From contig NZ_PVBT01000004.1 of NCBI RefSeq assembly GCF_002980555.1, forward strand, positions 124,001 through 188,000: a stretch of DNA of 64,000 nt. The letters run 5' to 3'. Under the pieces are notes generated by a model. It was not told the origin of the DNA, made no database searches, and was given only the letters and a program-made list of their open reading frames with translations. This document shows, one piece after another, positions 23,873 to 32,561 of this stretch (the stretch's first letter is position 1; each line of letters starts with the position of its first letter). This DNA is from Phyllobacterium myrsinacearum (lineage in GTDB: Bacteria > Pseudomonadota > Alphaproteobacteria > Rhizobiales > Rhizobiaceae). The position numbers were made by a program, and so were the translations under genes.

Positions 23873-25468
23873 TCATGCGGAAGCGCTTGAGGGTACGTGG
23901 AAGCGACGCGTGATGTTGATATTGGCGAGGAACGTTTCGTCATGGCTTATGACAAGCAGCGCTCCGTCATAAGCTCGTAGGCCCGCTTCGACGATTTCAA
24001 TGGACTCGATATCGAGATGGTTGGTCGGTTCGTCAAGGATGAGCAGGGAAGGTGTCTTTGGCCCGCCCAATGTGCAGGCGAGACCAGCACGGAGCACCCG
24101 CCCGCCGCTCAAACTGGCCACGGCCTGCAATGCCGCATCGGCTCGAAACATGAAGCGTGCAAGCGCTGCCCGGCAGGAATTCTCGTCTGTGCCAGGGTTG
24201 AGGCGGCGGAAATTGTCGCGGATCGACAACGCAGGATCCAGGACGCTGACTTTCTGGTCAAGCATGGCAAAGTCGGTCATGACCCTGACTGTGCCGGAGA
24301 TCGGTGGCAGTGTGCCGGAAACGAGCGCCAGAAACGTCGTCTTGCCGGAGCCATTCGGCCCGGTCACGGCGATGCGCTCCGGCCCGATGATCGCAAATGA
24401 TAGGTCGCTCAGGACCAGCGGGCCCGATTCATAACCAACCCTCACGGCGTCGATCTGCAATACTGGTTTATCCGGTGCGAGGCCTGTCGGTGCGAGCTGT
24501 ACAGAGAATGGCTGAAGGACTTCAATGCGTTTGCGCGCGGCCGCAGCGGCTTCCAATGCTTGCGTGCTTCGGCTTTCCACCAAACGGGCATTTCCGCCGC
24601 TCGTATTCTCGCTGCGGTTCTTCTTTTTCCCAAGAAGAATGCGCGGTGTGTCGCCTTTGGCCCGTTTCTTCCGGCCGGCACTATCCTTGCGGGCCTTCCG
24701 CTCGATCATGATCTGCGCGTCGCGGGCAATTTCGGCAATCCGCCTATCTGCCTGTGCAAGGTCACGCTGCGCCGTCTCAAGTTCACCAGCCTTGCATGCG
24801 CGATAGCAACTCCAATTGCCGCCATATCGTTTGGCGCCCAGTGAAGTCAACTCGACAATGGCGTCCATTGTTTCAAGCAACTCGCGGTCATGGCTGATTA
24901 CGATTGCTCCGGTTCGCCATTTGGCGAGAAGATCGAGAACGGCACGGCGTCCCTCCCGGTCGAGATTGTTGGTCGGCTCATCCAGCAGGAGGAAATCCGG
25001 CTGGGCAAAGATCAGTGCCGCAAGACCGGCCCGCGTGCGCTGTCCGCCTGACAGAGTTGCAAGACGGGTGTCGGGTGCAGAATCCAATCCAGCGAGGTCA
25101 AGGGCCAACGTCATACGGGCTTTGAGTGTCCAATCGGCCCGGACAAGGTCGGCGGCGGTTGCCTGCCCCATCTCCGCGCGCCGGAGAATATCGAGAGCCT
25201 CGGCCACTCCGAACACGCCCGCAATTGTTTCGGTTTGGTTCACCGCAACCGTTTGACGCAGGATACCCAAAGTGCCGGTGACTGTGACCTTGCCCGATTG
25301 AGGATGCAAAGTGCTGTCGATGAGGTGCAGCAGCGAAGTTTTACCGATGCCATTGCGGCCGACAAGCCCGGTCCGTTCTGGCCCGAAATTGAGATCAAGG
25401 TTTGAAAACAGGCGGCGGCCGTCAGGCGTGGACCAGGTTATATTGGACAGTGCGATTGAAGCAGGCAT
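23873..25468 (-). CDS. ABC-F family ATPase
   Basis: A 531-residue soluble protein with two ABC ATPase domains and no membrane segments. The first has GRNGIGKTS, then LSGGQRTRAGLAALI and FLLLDEPTNNLD. The second has GPNGSGKTT, then LSGGRVLRAGLACTL and LLILDEPTNHLD. Between them is a charged linker rich in Arg/Lys. ABC-F proteins act on the ribosome (translation factors or antibiotic resistance). The second signature reads LSGGR rather than LSGGQ. The ATG at 25468 is preferred over a TTG 24 bases upstream. A specific role is not evident; it resembles the Uup/YheS-like group. Confidence 0.85.
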   Translation of the reverse strand: MPASIALSNITWSTPDGRRLFSNLDLNFGPERTGLVGRNGIGKTSLLHLIDSTLHPQSGKVTVTGTLGILRQTVAVNQTETIAGVFGVAEALDILRRAEMGQATAADLVRADWTLKARMTLALDLAGLDSAPDTRLATLSGGQRTRAGLAALIFAQPDFLLLDEPTNNLDREGRRAVLDLLAKWRTGAIVISHDRELLETMDAIVELTSLGAKRYGGNWSCYRACKAGELETAQRDLAQADRRIAEIARDAQIMIERKARKDSAGRKKRAKGDTPRILLGKKKNRSENTSGGNARLVESRSTQALEAAAAARKRIEVLQPFSVQLAPTGLAPDKPVLQIDAVRVGYESGPLVLSDLSFAIIGPERIAVTGPNGSGKTTFLALVSGTLPPISGTVRVMTDFAMLDQKVSVLDPALSIRDNFRRLNPGTDENSCRAALARFMFRADAALQAVASLSGGRVLRAGLACTLGGPKTPSLLILDEPTNHLDIESIEIVEAGLRAYDGALLVISHDETFLANINITRRFHVPSSASA

Positions 25469-25648
25469 GGATACGGATTTTCCCGGTGGCAAGGCTGGTG
25501 AGCTTTGTCGTCGGGTGAAAATCCATGGCTGTGCACATCCTGTGAAATTTATATACCGGCAAACTTAAGGTCAAAGTGAAGGCCGTTCAAGACCTGAATC
25601 TCACGGAACGGCGGCAGTGAATGCCAAAAGAAAGCGGGCAGGCCTTGT

Positions 25649-26593
25649 TCAAGGGATCGGCCGGGACGATGATCTTCCGGCCTTGATCATGGCGATCAAG
25701 GCACGCAGGCCCACCGAGACGTGGCGATGGCCAGGGTAGTAAAGGCACAGGCCAGGAAAGGGCGGACACCAATCCTCCAGGACCCGTTCAAGGCGACCAT
25801 CGCGCAATGCATCCGTGACGAGGTGGTCAGGCACGAAGGCAATGCCGATACCATCAATCGCAGCATCGACCATCAGTGGCTGGTCAGTCAGGGTGAGGGG
25901 GCCCGCGACGTTAATCTTTTCGACGCTGCCGTGGCGCTCAAATTCCCAATTGTAGATCGCGCCGCTCTCAAAGCGGAAACGAATACAGTCATGGCTGTGA
26001 AGATCCTGTGGGGACGCCGGACGGCCACGGGCCGCGAGGTATGCCGGCGAGGCGACTGCCGCAAAGCGTACGCTATCAATGAGAGGAACGGCCACCATGT
26101 CCTGCGGTACGGCCTCCGCCAGCCGGATGCCGGCATCGAATCCCTCCGCGACGATGTTGCTAAGCCGTCCATCGCTGACGATTTCAAGGTGAATTTGGGG
26201 ATAGGTGCGCAGGAAGCGCGCGAGAATGGGCCGCAGGATCATACGGATCGCGCCTTCGCTGGCGTTGATTCGCACGGTTCCGCTGGGAACTTGGCGCAGA
26301 TCATCGACTTCTCGCATGGCTTCTTCAATGGCAGACACTGCCGGTCGCAGCTTTGCCGCGAGCCGTTCCCCCGCCTCGGTCAAGGAGACGCTGCGGGTCG
26401 TGCGATTGAACAGGCGTATGCCCAGACGCTGCTCAAGGGCCTTCACCGAATGACTGACCGCTGATGGCGTGATGTCGAGCTCGGTGGCGGCTCCACGAAA
26501 ACTGCGGCGGGTTGCAATCGCCAGGAACACGGTGAAGGCGAAGAGATCGCCTCCCTTTAATTGATGAGCATTCTTCATTTGGGTATCAAACAT
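25649..26593 (-). CDS. LysR-family transcriptional regulator
   Basis: A 314-residue LysR regulator. The winged helix is FTVFLAIATRRSFRGAATEL with ITPSAVSHSVKALEQRLG, and the effector domain from about residue 100 has the usual LEIVSDGRL and GFDAGIRL motifs. The start at 26593 (MFDTQ) or 26578 (MKNAH) fits the family; the longer open frame upstream is the antisense of the SDR gene. It is divergent from the SDR gene with about 66 bases between, so it probably controls it. Ligand unknown. Confidence 0.88.
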   Translation of the reverse strand: MFDTQMKNAHQLKGGDLFAFTVFLAIATRRSFRGAATELDITPSAVSHSVKALEQRLGIRLFNRTTRSVSLTEAGERLAAKLRPAVSAIEEAMREVDDLRQVPSGTVRINASEGAIRMILRPILARFLRTYPQIHLEIVSDGRLSNIVAEGFDAGIRLAEAVPQDMVAVPLIDSVRFAAVASPAYLAARGRPASPQDLHSHDCIRFRFESGAIYNWEFERHGSVEKINVAGPLTLTDQPLMVDAAIDGIGIAFVPDHLVTDALRDGRLERVLEDWCPPFPGLCLYYPGHRHVSVGLRALIAMIKAGRSSSRPIP

Positions 26594-26659
26594 TGATGGA
26601 ATTGTTTTGATAATGGGTGTTCCATAAATTGACCGGAATAACAATCCAAAGGAATGCAG

Positions 26660-27436
26660 ATGCCCCAAAAGATACTGATTACAGGCGCCAGCTCCGGTTT
26701 CGGTCGCGGTGCGGCAATTGAACTGGCGCGCCTTGGCCACGAGGTGGTTGCCACTGCCGAAACCTGGCCGCAGGTTCGCAGCCTGCGTGCTGACGCAGCC
26801 GAGGCGGGCGTCACCCTCGACGTGATCAAGCTGAACCTGCTCGACAGCATCGACATTGCCCACGCGGGCACGTTCGACCCCGACGTTCTCGTACTCAATG
26901 CCGGCGTCATGGAGGGTGGATCCATCGCCGACATCCCCATGCAGCGCGTGCGCGAGTCGTTCGACATCAATGTGTTCGGGCACCTGCAGCTGGTCCAGCT
27001 CATTGTGCCGAAGATGGTGGCCCGAAAGTCCGGGAAGATCGTCTGGACCTCGTCAATGGGCGGCATCCTGGTGGTCCCGTTCCTCGGCGCATACTGCGCA
27101 ACCAAGCACGCGATCGAGGCGATTGCCGGGTCGATGAAGGCCGAGCTCGCGCCGTATGGTGTCAAGGTTGCCACCGTCAACCCAGGCGTCTTCGGCACCG
27201 GCTTCAACGACACCGGCGCGGAAAGTTACGTCCAGTGGTACGACGCCGATACGGCGGTCGTGCCGATGCCTGATTTCAGCGGAAGCCTGGCCGGACAGGC
27301 CGACCCGCAGGAGATGATCGACGCAATGGTGGAGATCATCCCTGCCGACAAGCATCTGTACCGCACAATGCGCCCGCGCGCGACGATTGATGCGGCCAAG
27401 CAGTGGCAGGAGACGGAGTGGACACAAGATGCCTGA
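26660..27436 (+). CDS. Short-chain dehydrogenase/reductase
   Basis: A 258-residue SDR. TGASSGFG at 8-15 binds the nucleotide, NAG at 80-82 is the structural motif, and S131/S132, Y145 and K149 (YCATK) form the catalytic set. AAAGGA lies 6 bases before the ATG at 26660, which is preferred over the ATG at 26654. It is the probable target of the divergent LysR gene and overlaps the GlcG-like gene by 8 bases. Substrate unknown. Confidence 0.9.
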   Translation: MPQKILITGASSGFGRGAAIELARLGHEVVATAETWPQVRSLRADAAEAGVTLDVIKLNLLDSIDIAHAGTFDPDVLVLNAGVMEGGSIADIPMQRVRESFDINVFGHLQLVQLIVPKMVARKSGKIVWTSSMGGILVVPFLGAYCATKHAIEAIAGSMKAELAPYGVKVATVNPGVFGTGFNDTGAESYVQWYDADTAVVPMPDFSGSLAGQADPQEMIDAMVEIIPADKHLYRTMRPRATIDAAKQWQETEWTQDA

Positions 27437-27827
27437 TCTGGCACTCGACCACGCGCATCGGATTGTGGCGCGCGGGCGCGCTGCTGCGACGGAAGCCGGG
27501 CTGAACGCGGTCTTTGCAATCCTTGATTCTGGCGCACACCTTGTCGCTTTCTCGCGCATGGATGGTGCATGGTTGGCATCGAACGAGCTGGCGATCGCCA
27601 AGGCCCGCACCTCTGTGATGTTCCAGGCACCAAGCGAGGCGTTGAATGCCCCGCTGCAGGTGGGCGAGCCGGTCCCGCATTTCGATCACATCCATGCGGG
27701 TGGGCTGCTATTGATGGGCGGAGGCCTCCCGCTGTTCGGCGAGGATGGTGTGCTGATCGGCGCGATCGGGGTGTCCGGTGGAACCCCTGAACAGGATGCG
27801 GCACTCGCGCGGGCGGCCGCCGCTTGA
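27429..27827 (+). CDS. GlcG/HbpS-family (DUF336) protein
   Basis: A 132-residue protein with the DUF336 pattern: AHRIVARGRAAATEAGLNAV, AILDSGAHLVAFSRMDGA, then GGGLPLF and IGAIGVSGGTPEQD near the C-terminus. Family members include heme-binding HbpS and GlcG, often next to oxidoreductases; the molecular role is usually unknown. The start at 27429 overlaps the SDR end, so it is coupled to it. A strong hairpin follows 8 bases after the stop. Confidence 0.82.
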   Translation: MPDLALDHAHRIVARGRAAATEAGLNAVFAILDSGAHLVAFSRMDGAWLASNELAIAKARTSVMFQAPSEALNAPLQVGEPVPHFDHIHAGGLLLMGGGLPLFGEDGVLIGAIGVSGGTPEQDAALARAAAA

Positions 27828-27834
27828 CACTGCC

Positions 27835-27864
27835 GTTCAAGGGCGGAAGTGACCGCCCTTGAAC
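27835..27864 (+). terminator. Stem-loop after the SDR-GlcG operon
   Basis: A perfect 12-base stem, GTTCAAGGGCGG and its complement, closes a 6-base loop AAGTGA, 8 bases after the stop of the GlcG-like gene. There is no T-run, so termination may depend on other factors, but placement and stability fit a transcription end. Confidence 0.6.
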
Positions 27865-28063
27865 ATTGAGAACGCATCATGCTGGTCCTGATGCCGGAAC
27901 CGGCCTTGGCGCAAGTTCAGGACCTCAGCCCATTGCGATTGGCATCGCAAATCCGGCAAAGCGCACTCTACGGAGGCGGTGCTCCAAAAAAATCTTTTGT
28001 GTCGCGATCCGTTTTCACGCTTCGGGTCGTCCTTGGTGTGTACGAAACAGAAGGAGACATGCC

Positions 28064-28369
28064 ATGTCCGACCAATCCGTTATTTTGATCAATCTGCTGA
28101 AGGTCAAACCCGGCAAGCAGGATGCGTTGATCGCGCTTTTGAAGCAAAACACCGATGCAGTGATCCGCACGCTTCCTGGCTGGAAGACAACGCGCCTGAT
28201 CGCGGCAAAGGACGGAGCCAGCGTTGTTATCTACTCCGAGTGGGAAAACCCGGCAGCCGTCGAGGCAATGCGCAGCGATCCGCGCATGACAGCCTATTTT
28301 CCGGAGATTATCGAGCTGGCGAGCTTGGACTCGGTCATGGGCTCGGCGGTGCTGAGCGAAAGCCGGTGA
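28064..28369 (+). CDS. Antibiotic biosynthesis monooxygenase (ABM)-fold protein
   Basis: A 101-residue dimeric ferredoxin-like (ABM) protein: VILINLLKVKPGKQDALIAL at the start, then TLPGWKTTRLI and VVIYSEWENPAAVEAM, which are family hallmarks. AAGGAGACATGCC gives a strong ribosome site for the ATG at 28064. Members act as small monooxygenases or as heme/quinone-binding proteins. It stands between the SDR operon and the sigma factor gene; the 236 bases upstream hold only the terminator hairpin. Confidence 0.82.
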   Translation: MSDQSVILINLLKVKPGKQDALIALLKQNTDAVIRTLPGWKTTRLIAAKDGASVVIYSEWENPAAVEAMRSDPRMTAYFPEIIELASLDSVMGSAVLSESR

Positions 28370-28522
28370 GGTAGACACAAGTGAGTTCGCGCCACACAGG
28401 CTGCCAAAGGAAAGTGGAAGACAGATCCTTTCCCAACCGGCTAATCTGCCGAAAACGTCTCGCCGCTGCCGGTGTGCAATCTATGGTGGGGTAGAGCGTG
28501 TAAGCGCAGGAAGTCTCGGCAC

Positions 28523-29380
28523 ATGAATACCGGCGAATTCGAGGATCGACTGAATACACTGCGGCCACGGCTTCACCGCTACTGTGCACGCATGACCGGT
28601 TCGAGCGTGGACGGCGAAGATGTACTGCAAGATACCCTGATCAAGGCCCTGCGCGCACATGCGGAGGGTACGATCGTCGAAAACCTCGAGGCCTGGTTGC
28701 TCCGTATCGCCCATAATGCGAGTCTGGATTTTCTGCGCCGGCGTTCCCGCAGCAATGTGGTTCCGCTTACCGACGATCTGGAAGCCGCGGCGATGCCTGA
28801 AACGGACATCGTCGCCGTTGGCTTTCAGACGTTTCTGCAGCTGCCCGAACTTCAGCGCTGCGCCGTGATCCTCAAGGATGTCCTTGGCCACTCGGTTGAA
28901 GAGATCGCGGCGATTGCCGGCAGTACGCCGGCCGCGGCCAAATCGGCGCTTCAGCGGGGGCGCACCGCATTGCGGCAGCTCGCGCAGGCGCCCGAAGATA
29001 CCCGGCTGCCGCTGATGTCCGATGCGGACAGGCGGAAGATGACCGCTTATGTCCATCTGTTTCGCAGCGGCGATTTCGACGCAATCCGCGCTATGCTCGC
29101 CGATGACGTGAGGCTCGATCTGGTAAACCGCCTGCAATGGAAAGGGCGTGACAAGATCGGCCTTTATTTCACGCGCTATGCGGAAGAGACGAAATGGCGG
29201 TTCGTCTTTGGCGCGGTTGAAGGACAGCCCGCCATGCTTGTCTTCGACGGGACCGGCCCGATGGACAGACCTGCACATTTTGTGCTGATCGGTTGGTCGG
29301 ATAGCCGGATCATGGAGATCAGGGATTTCCTGTTCGCTCCCTATGTGCTCGAAGGTATAAACTGGGTGCGGTTGGGCTAA
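28523..29380 (+). CDS. ECF sigma factor, SigJ type with SnoaL-like C-terminal domain
   Basis: A 285-residue extracytoplasmic-function sigma factor. Region 2 is FEDRLNTLRPRLHRYCARMT with GEDVLQDTLIKALR; region 4 is around 105-155 with LPELQRCAVILKDVLGHSVE and PAAAKSALQRGRTALRQL. After residue 175 it carries an NTF2/SnoaL-like domain (LFRSGDFDAIRAMLADDVRL), as in SigJ-type factors, where this domain may replace a separate anti-sigma factor. AGGAAG precedes the ATG. No anti-sigma gene is adjacent. The neighbouring oxidoreductase genes could be targets, but no promoter match was established. Confidence 0.85.
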   Translation: MNTGEFEDRLNTLRPRLHRYCARMTGSSVDGEDVLQDTLIKALRAHAEGTIVENLEAWLLRIAHNASLDFLRRRSRSNVVPLTDDLEAAAMPETDIVAVGFQTFLQLPELQRCAVILKDVLGHSVEEIAAIAGSTPAAAKSALQRGRTALRQLAQAPEDTRLPLMSDADRRKMTAYVHLFRSGDFDAIRAMLADDVRLDLVNRLQWKGRDKIGLYFTRYAEETKWRFVFGAVEGQPAMLVFDGTGPMDRPAHFVLIGWSDSRIMEIRDFLFAPYVLEGINWVRLG

Positions 29381-29467
29381 AAGCTTATCGTCGAGTTCCA
29401 AACCCACACGGGCTGGCTACCAGCGATCCGGCCATTTGCTGCATGATCTCGTATCGGCGGGTTTACT

Positions 29468-30409
29468 TCAGGCTGCCCAGAAATAGCGAACGATGTGAAA
29501 GAATATGGGGGCCGCGAAAATCAGGCTGTCCGCCCGGTCAAGCATGCCGCCGTGCCCCTCGATCATTTGTCCCCAATCCTTGACGCCGCGGTCGCGCTTG
29601 ATCGCCGAAGCAACGAGCCCGCCGAAGAATCCCATAATGCAGGCAAGTCCCGCCATGAGCCCGGCTTGCAGGACGGTGAACGGGGTCAACCAGGCCAGCG
29701 ATGCGCCGAGCAATGATGCGCTGGCAATGCCGCCGATCAGACCCTCCCAGGTTTTGGAGGGGGAGATTTTCGGTGCAACCTTGTGTTTGCCGAAAAGCTT
29801 ACCGAACACATATTGCAGCACATCGCTGCCCTGAACGGTTACGATCAGGAATGCGATCAAAAGCAATCCCTTGCCCTGAAAGCCGGGGATGGAAAGCGTG
29901 AGCAGGGCTGGAACGTGACTGATGCAGTAAACCGACAGCATGATTCCCCATTGCTGTTCGCTCACGCGTTCGAGAAAGCGCTCCGTGTCGCCCGAGATTG
30001 CAGTCAAGGCAGGCATGGCGAGGAAACAGTAGACGGGCACAAAGATGGAATAGAGCCCGTACCACTCAATCCAGAGAAGATAATACTGGATGGGAATGAT
30101 GATGAGGAACATGCCGATGAGAATAAAGTGATCGCCACGCCGCGTATGGGTGAGTGTCACATATTCGCGCAGCGAGGCAAAAGAGACAAAGGCGAACAGT
30201 AAAATCACGCCAGTTTTGCCGAAGAGAAAAGCGATGGAAATGCTACCGATCATGATCCACCATGCCTTGATGCGCGCGTTGAGATTGACGAGCGTTGAAG
30301 GCAAGACCTCCGTCATGCGCCGGCTTTTCCAGCTAAGCATGGTTGCAATGGCGCTGGCGAGTGTCAGTACACCGAGCAGACCGAGAAAGAGCCAGACCGT
30401 TTCAGCCAT
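29468..30409 (-). CDS. ynbB: CdsA-like phosphatidate cytidylyltransferase (YnbB-like)
   Basis: A 313-residue membrane protein with about eight hydrophobic segments. The family signature is near the C-terminus: SPSKTWEGLIGG, then KRDRGVKDWG and GHGGMLDRADS. It makes CDP-diacylglycerol from phosphatidate and CTP. The start at 30409 (MAETVWLFLG) overlaps the acyltransferase end by 8 bases; a longer frame has no hydrophobic start. It is the last gene of the lipid operon. Its role as a second CdsA serving a dedicated pathway, as proposed for E. coli YnbB, is inferred. AGLUE: the symbol is by operon likeness. Confidence 0.82.
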   Translation of the reverse strand: MAETVWLFLGLLGVLTLASAIATMLSWKSRRMTEVLPSTLVNLNARIKAWWIMIGSISIAFLFGKTGVILLFAFVSFASLREYVTLTHTRRGDHFILIGMFLIIIPIQYYLLWIEWYGLYSIFVPVYCFLAMPALTAISGDTERFLERVSEQQWGIMLSVYCISHVPALLTLSIPGFQGKGLLLIAFLIVTVQGSDVLQYVFGKLFGKHKVAPKISPSKTWEGLIGGIASASLLGASLAWLTPFTVLQAGLMAGLACIMGFFGGLVASAIKRDRGVKDWGQMIEGHGGMLDRADSLIFAAPIFFHIVRYFWAA

Positions 30410-31058
30410 GATTGAGCGCCTTCCGATGTTCCGGCGAAAGTTCGAGCAGAGATTGGCGCGCCCTTTGAAGAAAATCTTTCCGGTCTTCATTCGGCTCAAG
30501 TGCGACCGGTGTGCCGAAAACAACGCGGCACAGGAGAGGGACAGGCAGGAAGGTGCCTTTCGGCAAGACGCGTGACATATTTTCGATCCAGCAGGGAATA
30601 AGTTCCACGTCCGGGCGCGCCAGGGCGAGATTATAGAGACCGGAGCGGAAGCGCAGCAGTGGTTCCTCGGTCATGTTGCGCGTGCCTTCGGGAAAGACAA
30701 TGAGTGAGCTTCCTTCCTGCAATGCATCGAGCATGACGACCATTGGATCCTCCGAACGCTCGACCCAATTGCGGTCAACCAGCACGGTGTTCAGCAAGTC
30801 CTTGGCGAGAATGTGCCGCAATTTATTCCGTTTCCAGTAATCGGCCCCGGCAACAGCACGTGTGCGCTGTCGCTCGCGTGGCGGCAGGCTGGAGGAAAGC
30901 AGAATGAAATCGCCATGACTGCAATGGTTCGCAAAGAAAATGCGTTGCCGGTCCGAAGGCGCGCACCCTTGCCAGATCGGGCGCACGCCGGTAATGCCGC
31001 GAGCCAATCCGGCAAGCACCATAGCGGAAATTCGCCTCAACGTGGTTCTTGTATTCAT
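30402..31058 (-). CDS. PlsC-type 1-acylglycerol-3-phosphate acyltransferase
   Basis: A 218-residue acyltransferase. The catalytic NHX4D motif is N44-H45 to D50 (NHCSHGD) and FPEGTR at 122-127 binds the glycerol phosphate. It would acylate lysophosphatidate or another lysolipid. The ATG at 31058 overlaps the stop of a 34-residue frame by four bases, which favours it over the alternative start 12 bases upstream. E. coli ynbABCD has no acyltransferase in this place, so this is an addition to that operon type. Confidence 0.83.
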   Translation of the reverse strand: MNTRTTLRRISAMVLAGLARGITGVRPIWQGCAPSDRQRIFFANHCSHGDFILLSSSLPPRERQRTRAVAGADYWKRNKLRHILAKDLLNTVLVDRNWVERSEDPMVVMLDALQEGSSLIVFPEGTRNMTEEPLLRFRSGLYNLALARPDVELIPCWIENMSRVLPKGTFLPVPLLCRVVFGTPVALEPNEDRKDFLQRARQSLLELSPEHRKALNHG

Positions 31059-31159
31059 CTGCGCCCCCACAACCCATAGGTTGTAATTACAGCGAATAGA
31101 ACAAGTAAAACTGCAAAAGCAAGATGCAGTTTCAACAAGAGGCGGCTTGTTGTAGCCAT
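31055..31159 (-). CDS. Possible 34-residue single-span membrane peptide
   Basis: A tiny frame, MATTSRLLLKLHLAFAVLLV and onward to TTYGLWGRR, with one hydrophobic helix (about 8-28) flanked by basic ends. Its TGA overlaps the acyltransferase ATG as ATGA, like other junctions in this operon. A weak AAGG lies about 15 bases before the ATG. It may be a small partner protein of the lipid enzymes or a leader that couples translation. Support is positional and by composition only. Confidence 0.45.
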   Translation of the reverse strand: MATTSRLLLKLHLAFAVLLVLFAVITTYGLWGRR

Positions 31160-31232
31160 GACGCCATGGCCGCTACCTTGGCATGCAAATGGCGGGCGAA
31201 TGCAGAGGCGCATTTACTCATGGTTGTTTCGT

Positions 31233-32561
31233 CTATTGAGCAAAAAGCACCATGTCTTCCGTCAAATGAATGCGCCTGCCGCCAGCTTCAATGACCCGGA
31301 TTGCGTCAGCTGCGGTTTTGACATCGCCAAACTGCAAAAGCCAAACGGCAATTGCCGCCGCACTGCGCTGGAAACCCAGTGCGCAACAGACGAGAACTGG
31401 GCCTTTGCTCCGGGCAAGTTCGATGGCGTCGGCCGCATTGTGCAATTCATCGTGTTGAGGCGAAACGAGATCAAGCGTCGGGAATGACCGCCATTCAATC
31501 GTCATACCGGAAGGCTTTGCCAGTTCGGCGGTCAGGTCAATGACGGTCTTGAACTTCGGCAATTCAGATATCCGCGGCAGCCGGCCCAGATACACGTTCT
31601 TGCCAATCGCAACAGAGGGCGGGAGGTGGCGTGTCCAGATCCGGCTGTTAAGAATGGCACCAAGGCGGTAAGGGGCCAGCAGCCATGTACTGGCGAGGGA
31701 AAGCGTGCCGTCCATGCATTTTTGAAAGATGGCGGGTCCTGCACCGAAATAACCGATGGATACGATCCCGAGGGCCAGCGCCGGCCACAGGAAAAACAGG
31801 AATGCCGCCGAGGCCGGCGTTCCGATGATCGTTGCAAGCAGGAAGATCGTACCGGCCACCGCATAACAGGCGCCAATGCGCCGGGCCCTGCGATCCCCGG
31901 TCAAGCGGAATGCGGCCACGGGTGAGGGATTGTGTGCCGGGAAGAGCCAGAGAGCAAAAAGACCCAAAAGCAGGCCGGTGGGGATATCGATAAAATGATG
32001 CTGGTAGGTCGTGAGAACGGAAATACCGATCAATGCGCACCAGAGATGCCAGATCCAAAGAACAATACCCGACAGGCGAACGCGCCAATGCGTCCAGATA
32101 ATCGCAAGGAGAGCGATATGAAGCGAGGGCGCCTGGTTGAAGGGCTTGTCAAAGCCACCCAACATATCGAACAGGAAGCCTGATGCGCCGCTGGTTGGCG
32201 GCTTGTGGAAGACGACGGTCAGGGGAAACGCGATGAAGCAGGTAACCGCGATGGTCTGTGCTGTCAGGTAACGCGTCGCCAGGCGATCGACCTCAGCAGT
32301 CGTATCGTTAAAGAACAAAGAAAGTCCGTAGAACAGGTTGATCGACCAATAGGGAAAAATGGTCCAGGCAATGAACGGAATGGCGTGTTCCCAGGCAAAG
32401 GTGATATTGGGAACGTTCTCCCGCTGCGAGGCAAGCCAGTTGGCTGTCCCATAGGTCGCGTAGAACAATGGTGCGAGGCAGACGAGCCAGATCAGCGCGC
32501 GCTTTGCAACGGCGCCATTCAAGCGCCATTGTCCAATCGGGGTGACGGTGTGTTCGGTCAT
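31233..32561 (-). CDS. ynbD: PAP2 phosphatase fused to a dual-specificity phosphatase (YnbD-like)
   Basis: A 442-residue protein. The N-terminal part (about 20-290) is a multi-span PAP2-type lipid phosphatase: PSLHIA in the middle and YQHHFIDIPTG as the His-Asp motif. The C-terminal domain from about 300 is a cysteine-based dual-specificity phosphatase with C393-ALGFQ-R399 (CX5R). E. coli YnbD has the same layout. The mitochondrial PTPMT1, also of the dual-specificity fold, dephosphorylates phosphatidylglycerophosphate, so a lipid-phosphate substrate is plausible. It overlaps the hydrolase-methyltransferase gene by four bases. Confidence 0.85.
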   Translation of the reverse strand: MTEHTVTPIGQWRLNGAVAKRALIWLVCLAPLFYATYGTANWLASQRENVPNITFAWEHAIPFIAWTIFPYWSINLFYGLSLFFNDTTAEVDRLATRYLTAQTIAVTCFIAFPLTVVFHKPPTSGASGFLFDMLGGFDKPFNQAPSLHIALLAIIWTHWRVRLSGIVLWIWHLWCALIGISVLTTYQHHFIDIPTGLLLGLFALWLFPAHNPSPVAAFRLTGDRRARRIGACYAVAGTIFLLATIIGTPASAAFLFFLWPALALGIVSIGYFGAGPAIFQKCMDGTLSLASTWLLAPYRLGAILNSRIWTRHLPPSVAIGKNVYLGRLPRISELPKFKTVIDLTAELAKPSGMTIEWRSFPTLDLVSPQHDELHNAADAIELARSKGPVLVCCALGFQRSAAAIAVWLLQFGDVKTAADAIRVIEAGGRRIHLTEDMVLFAQ

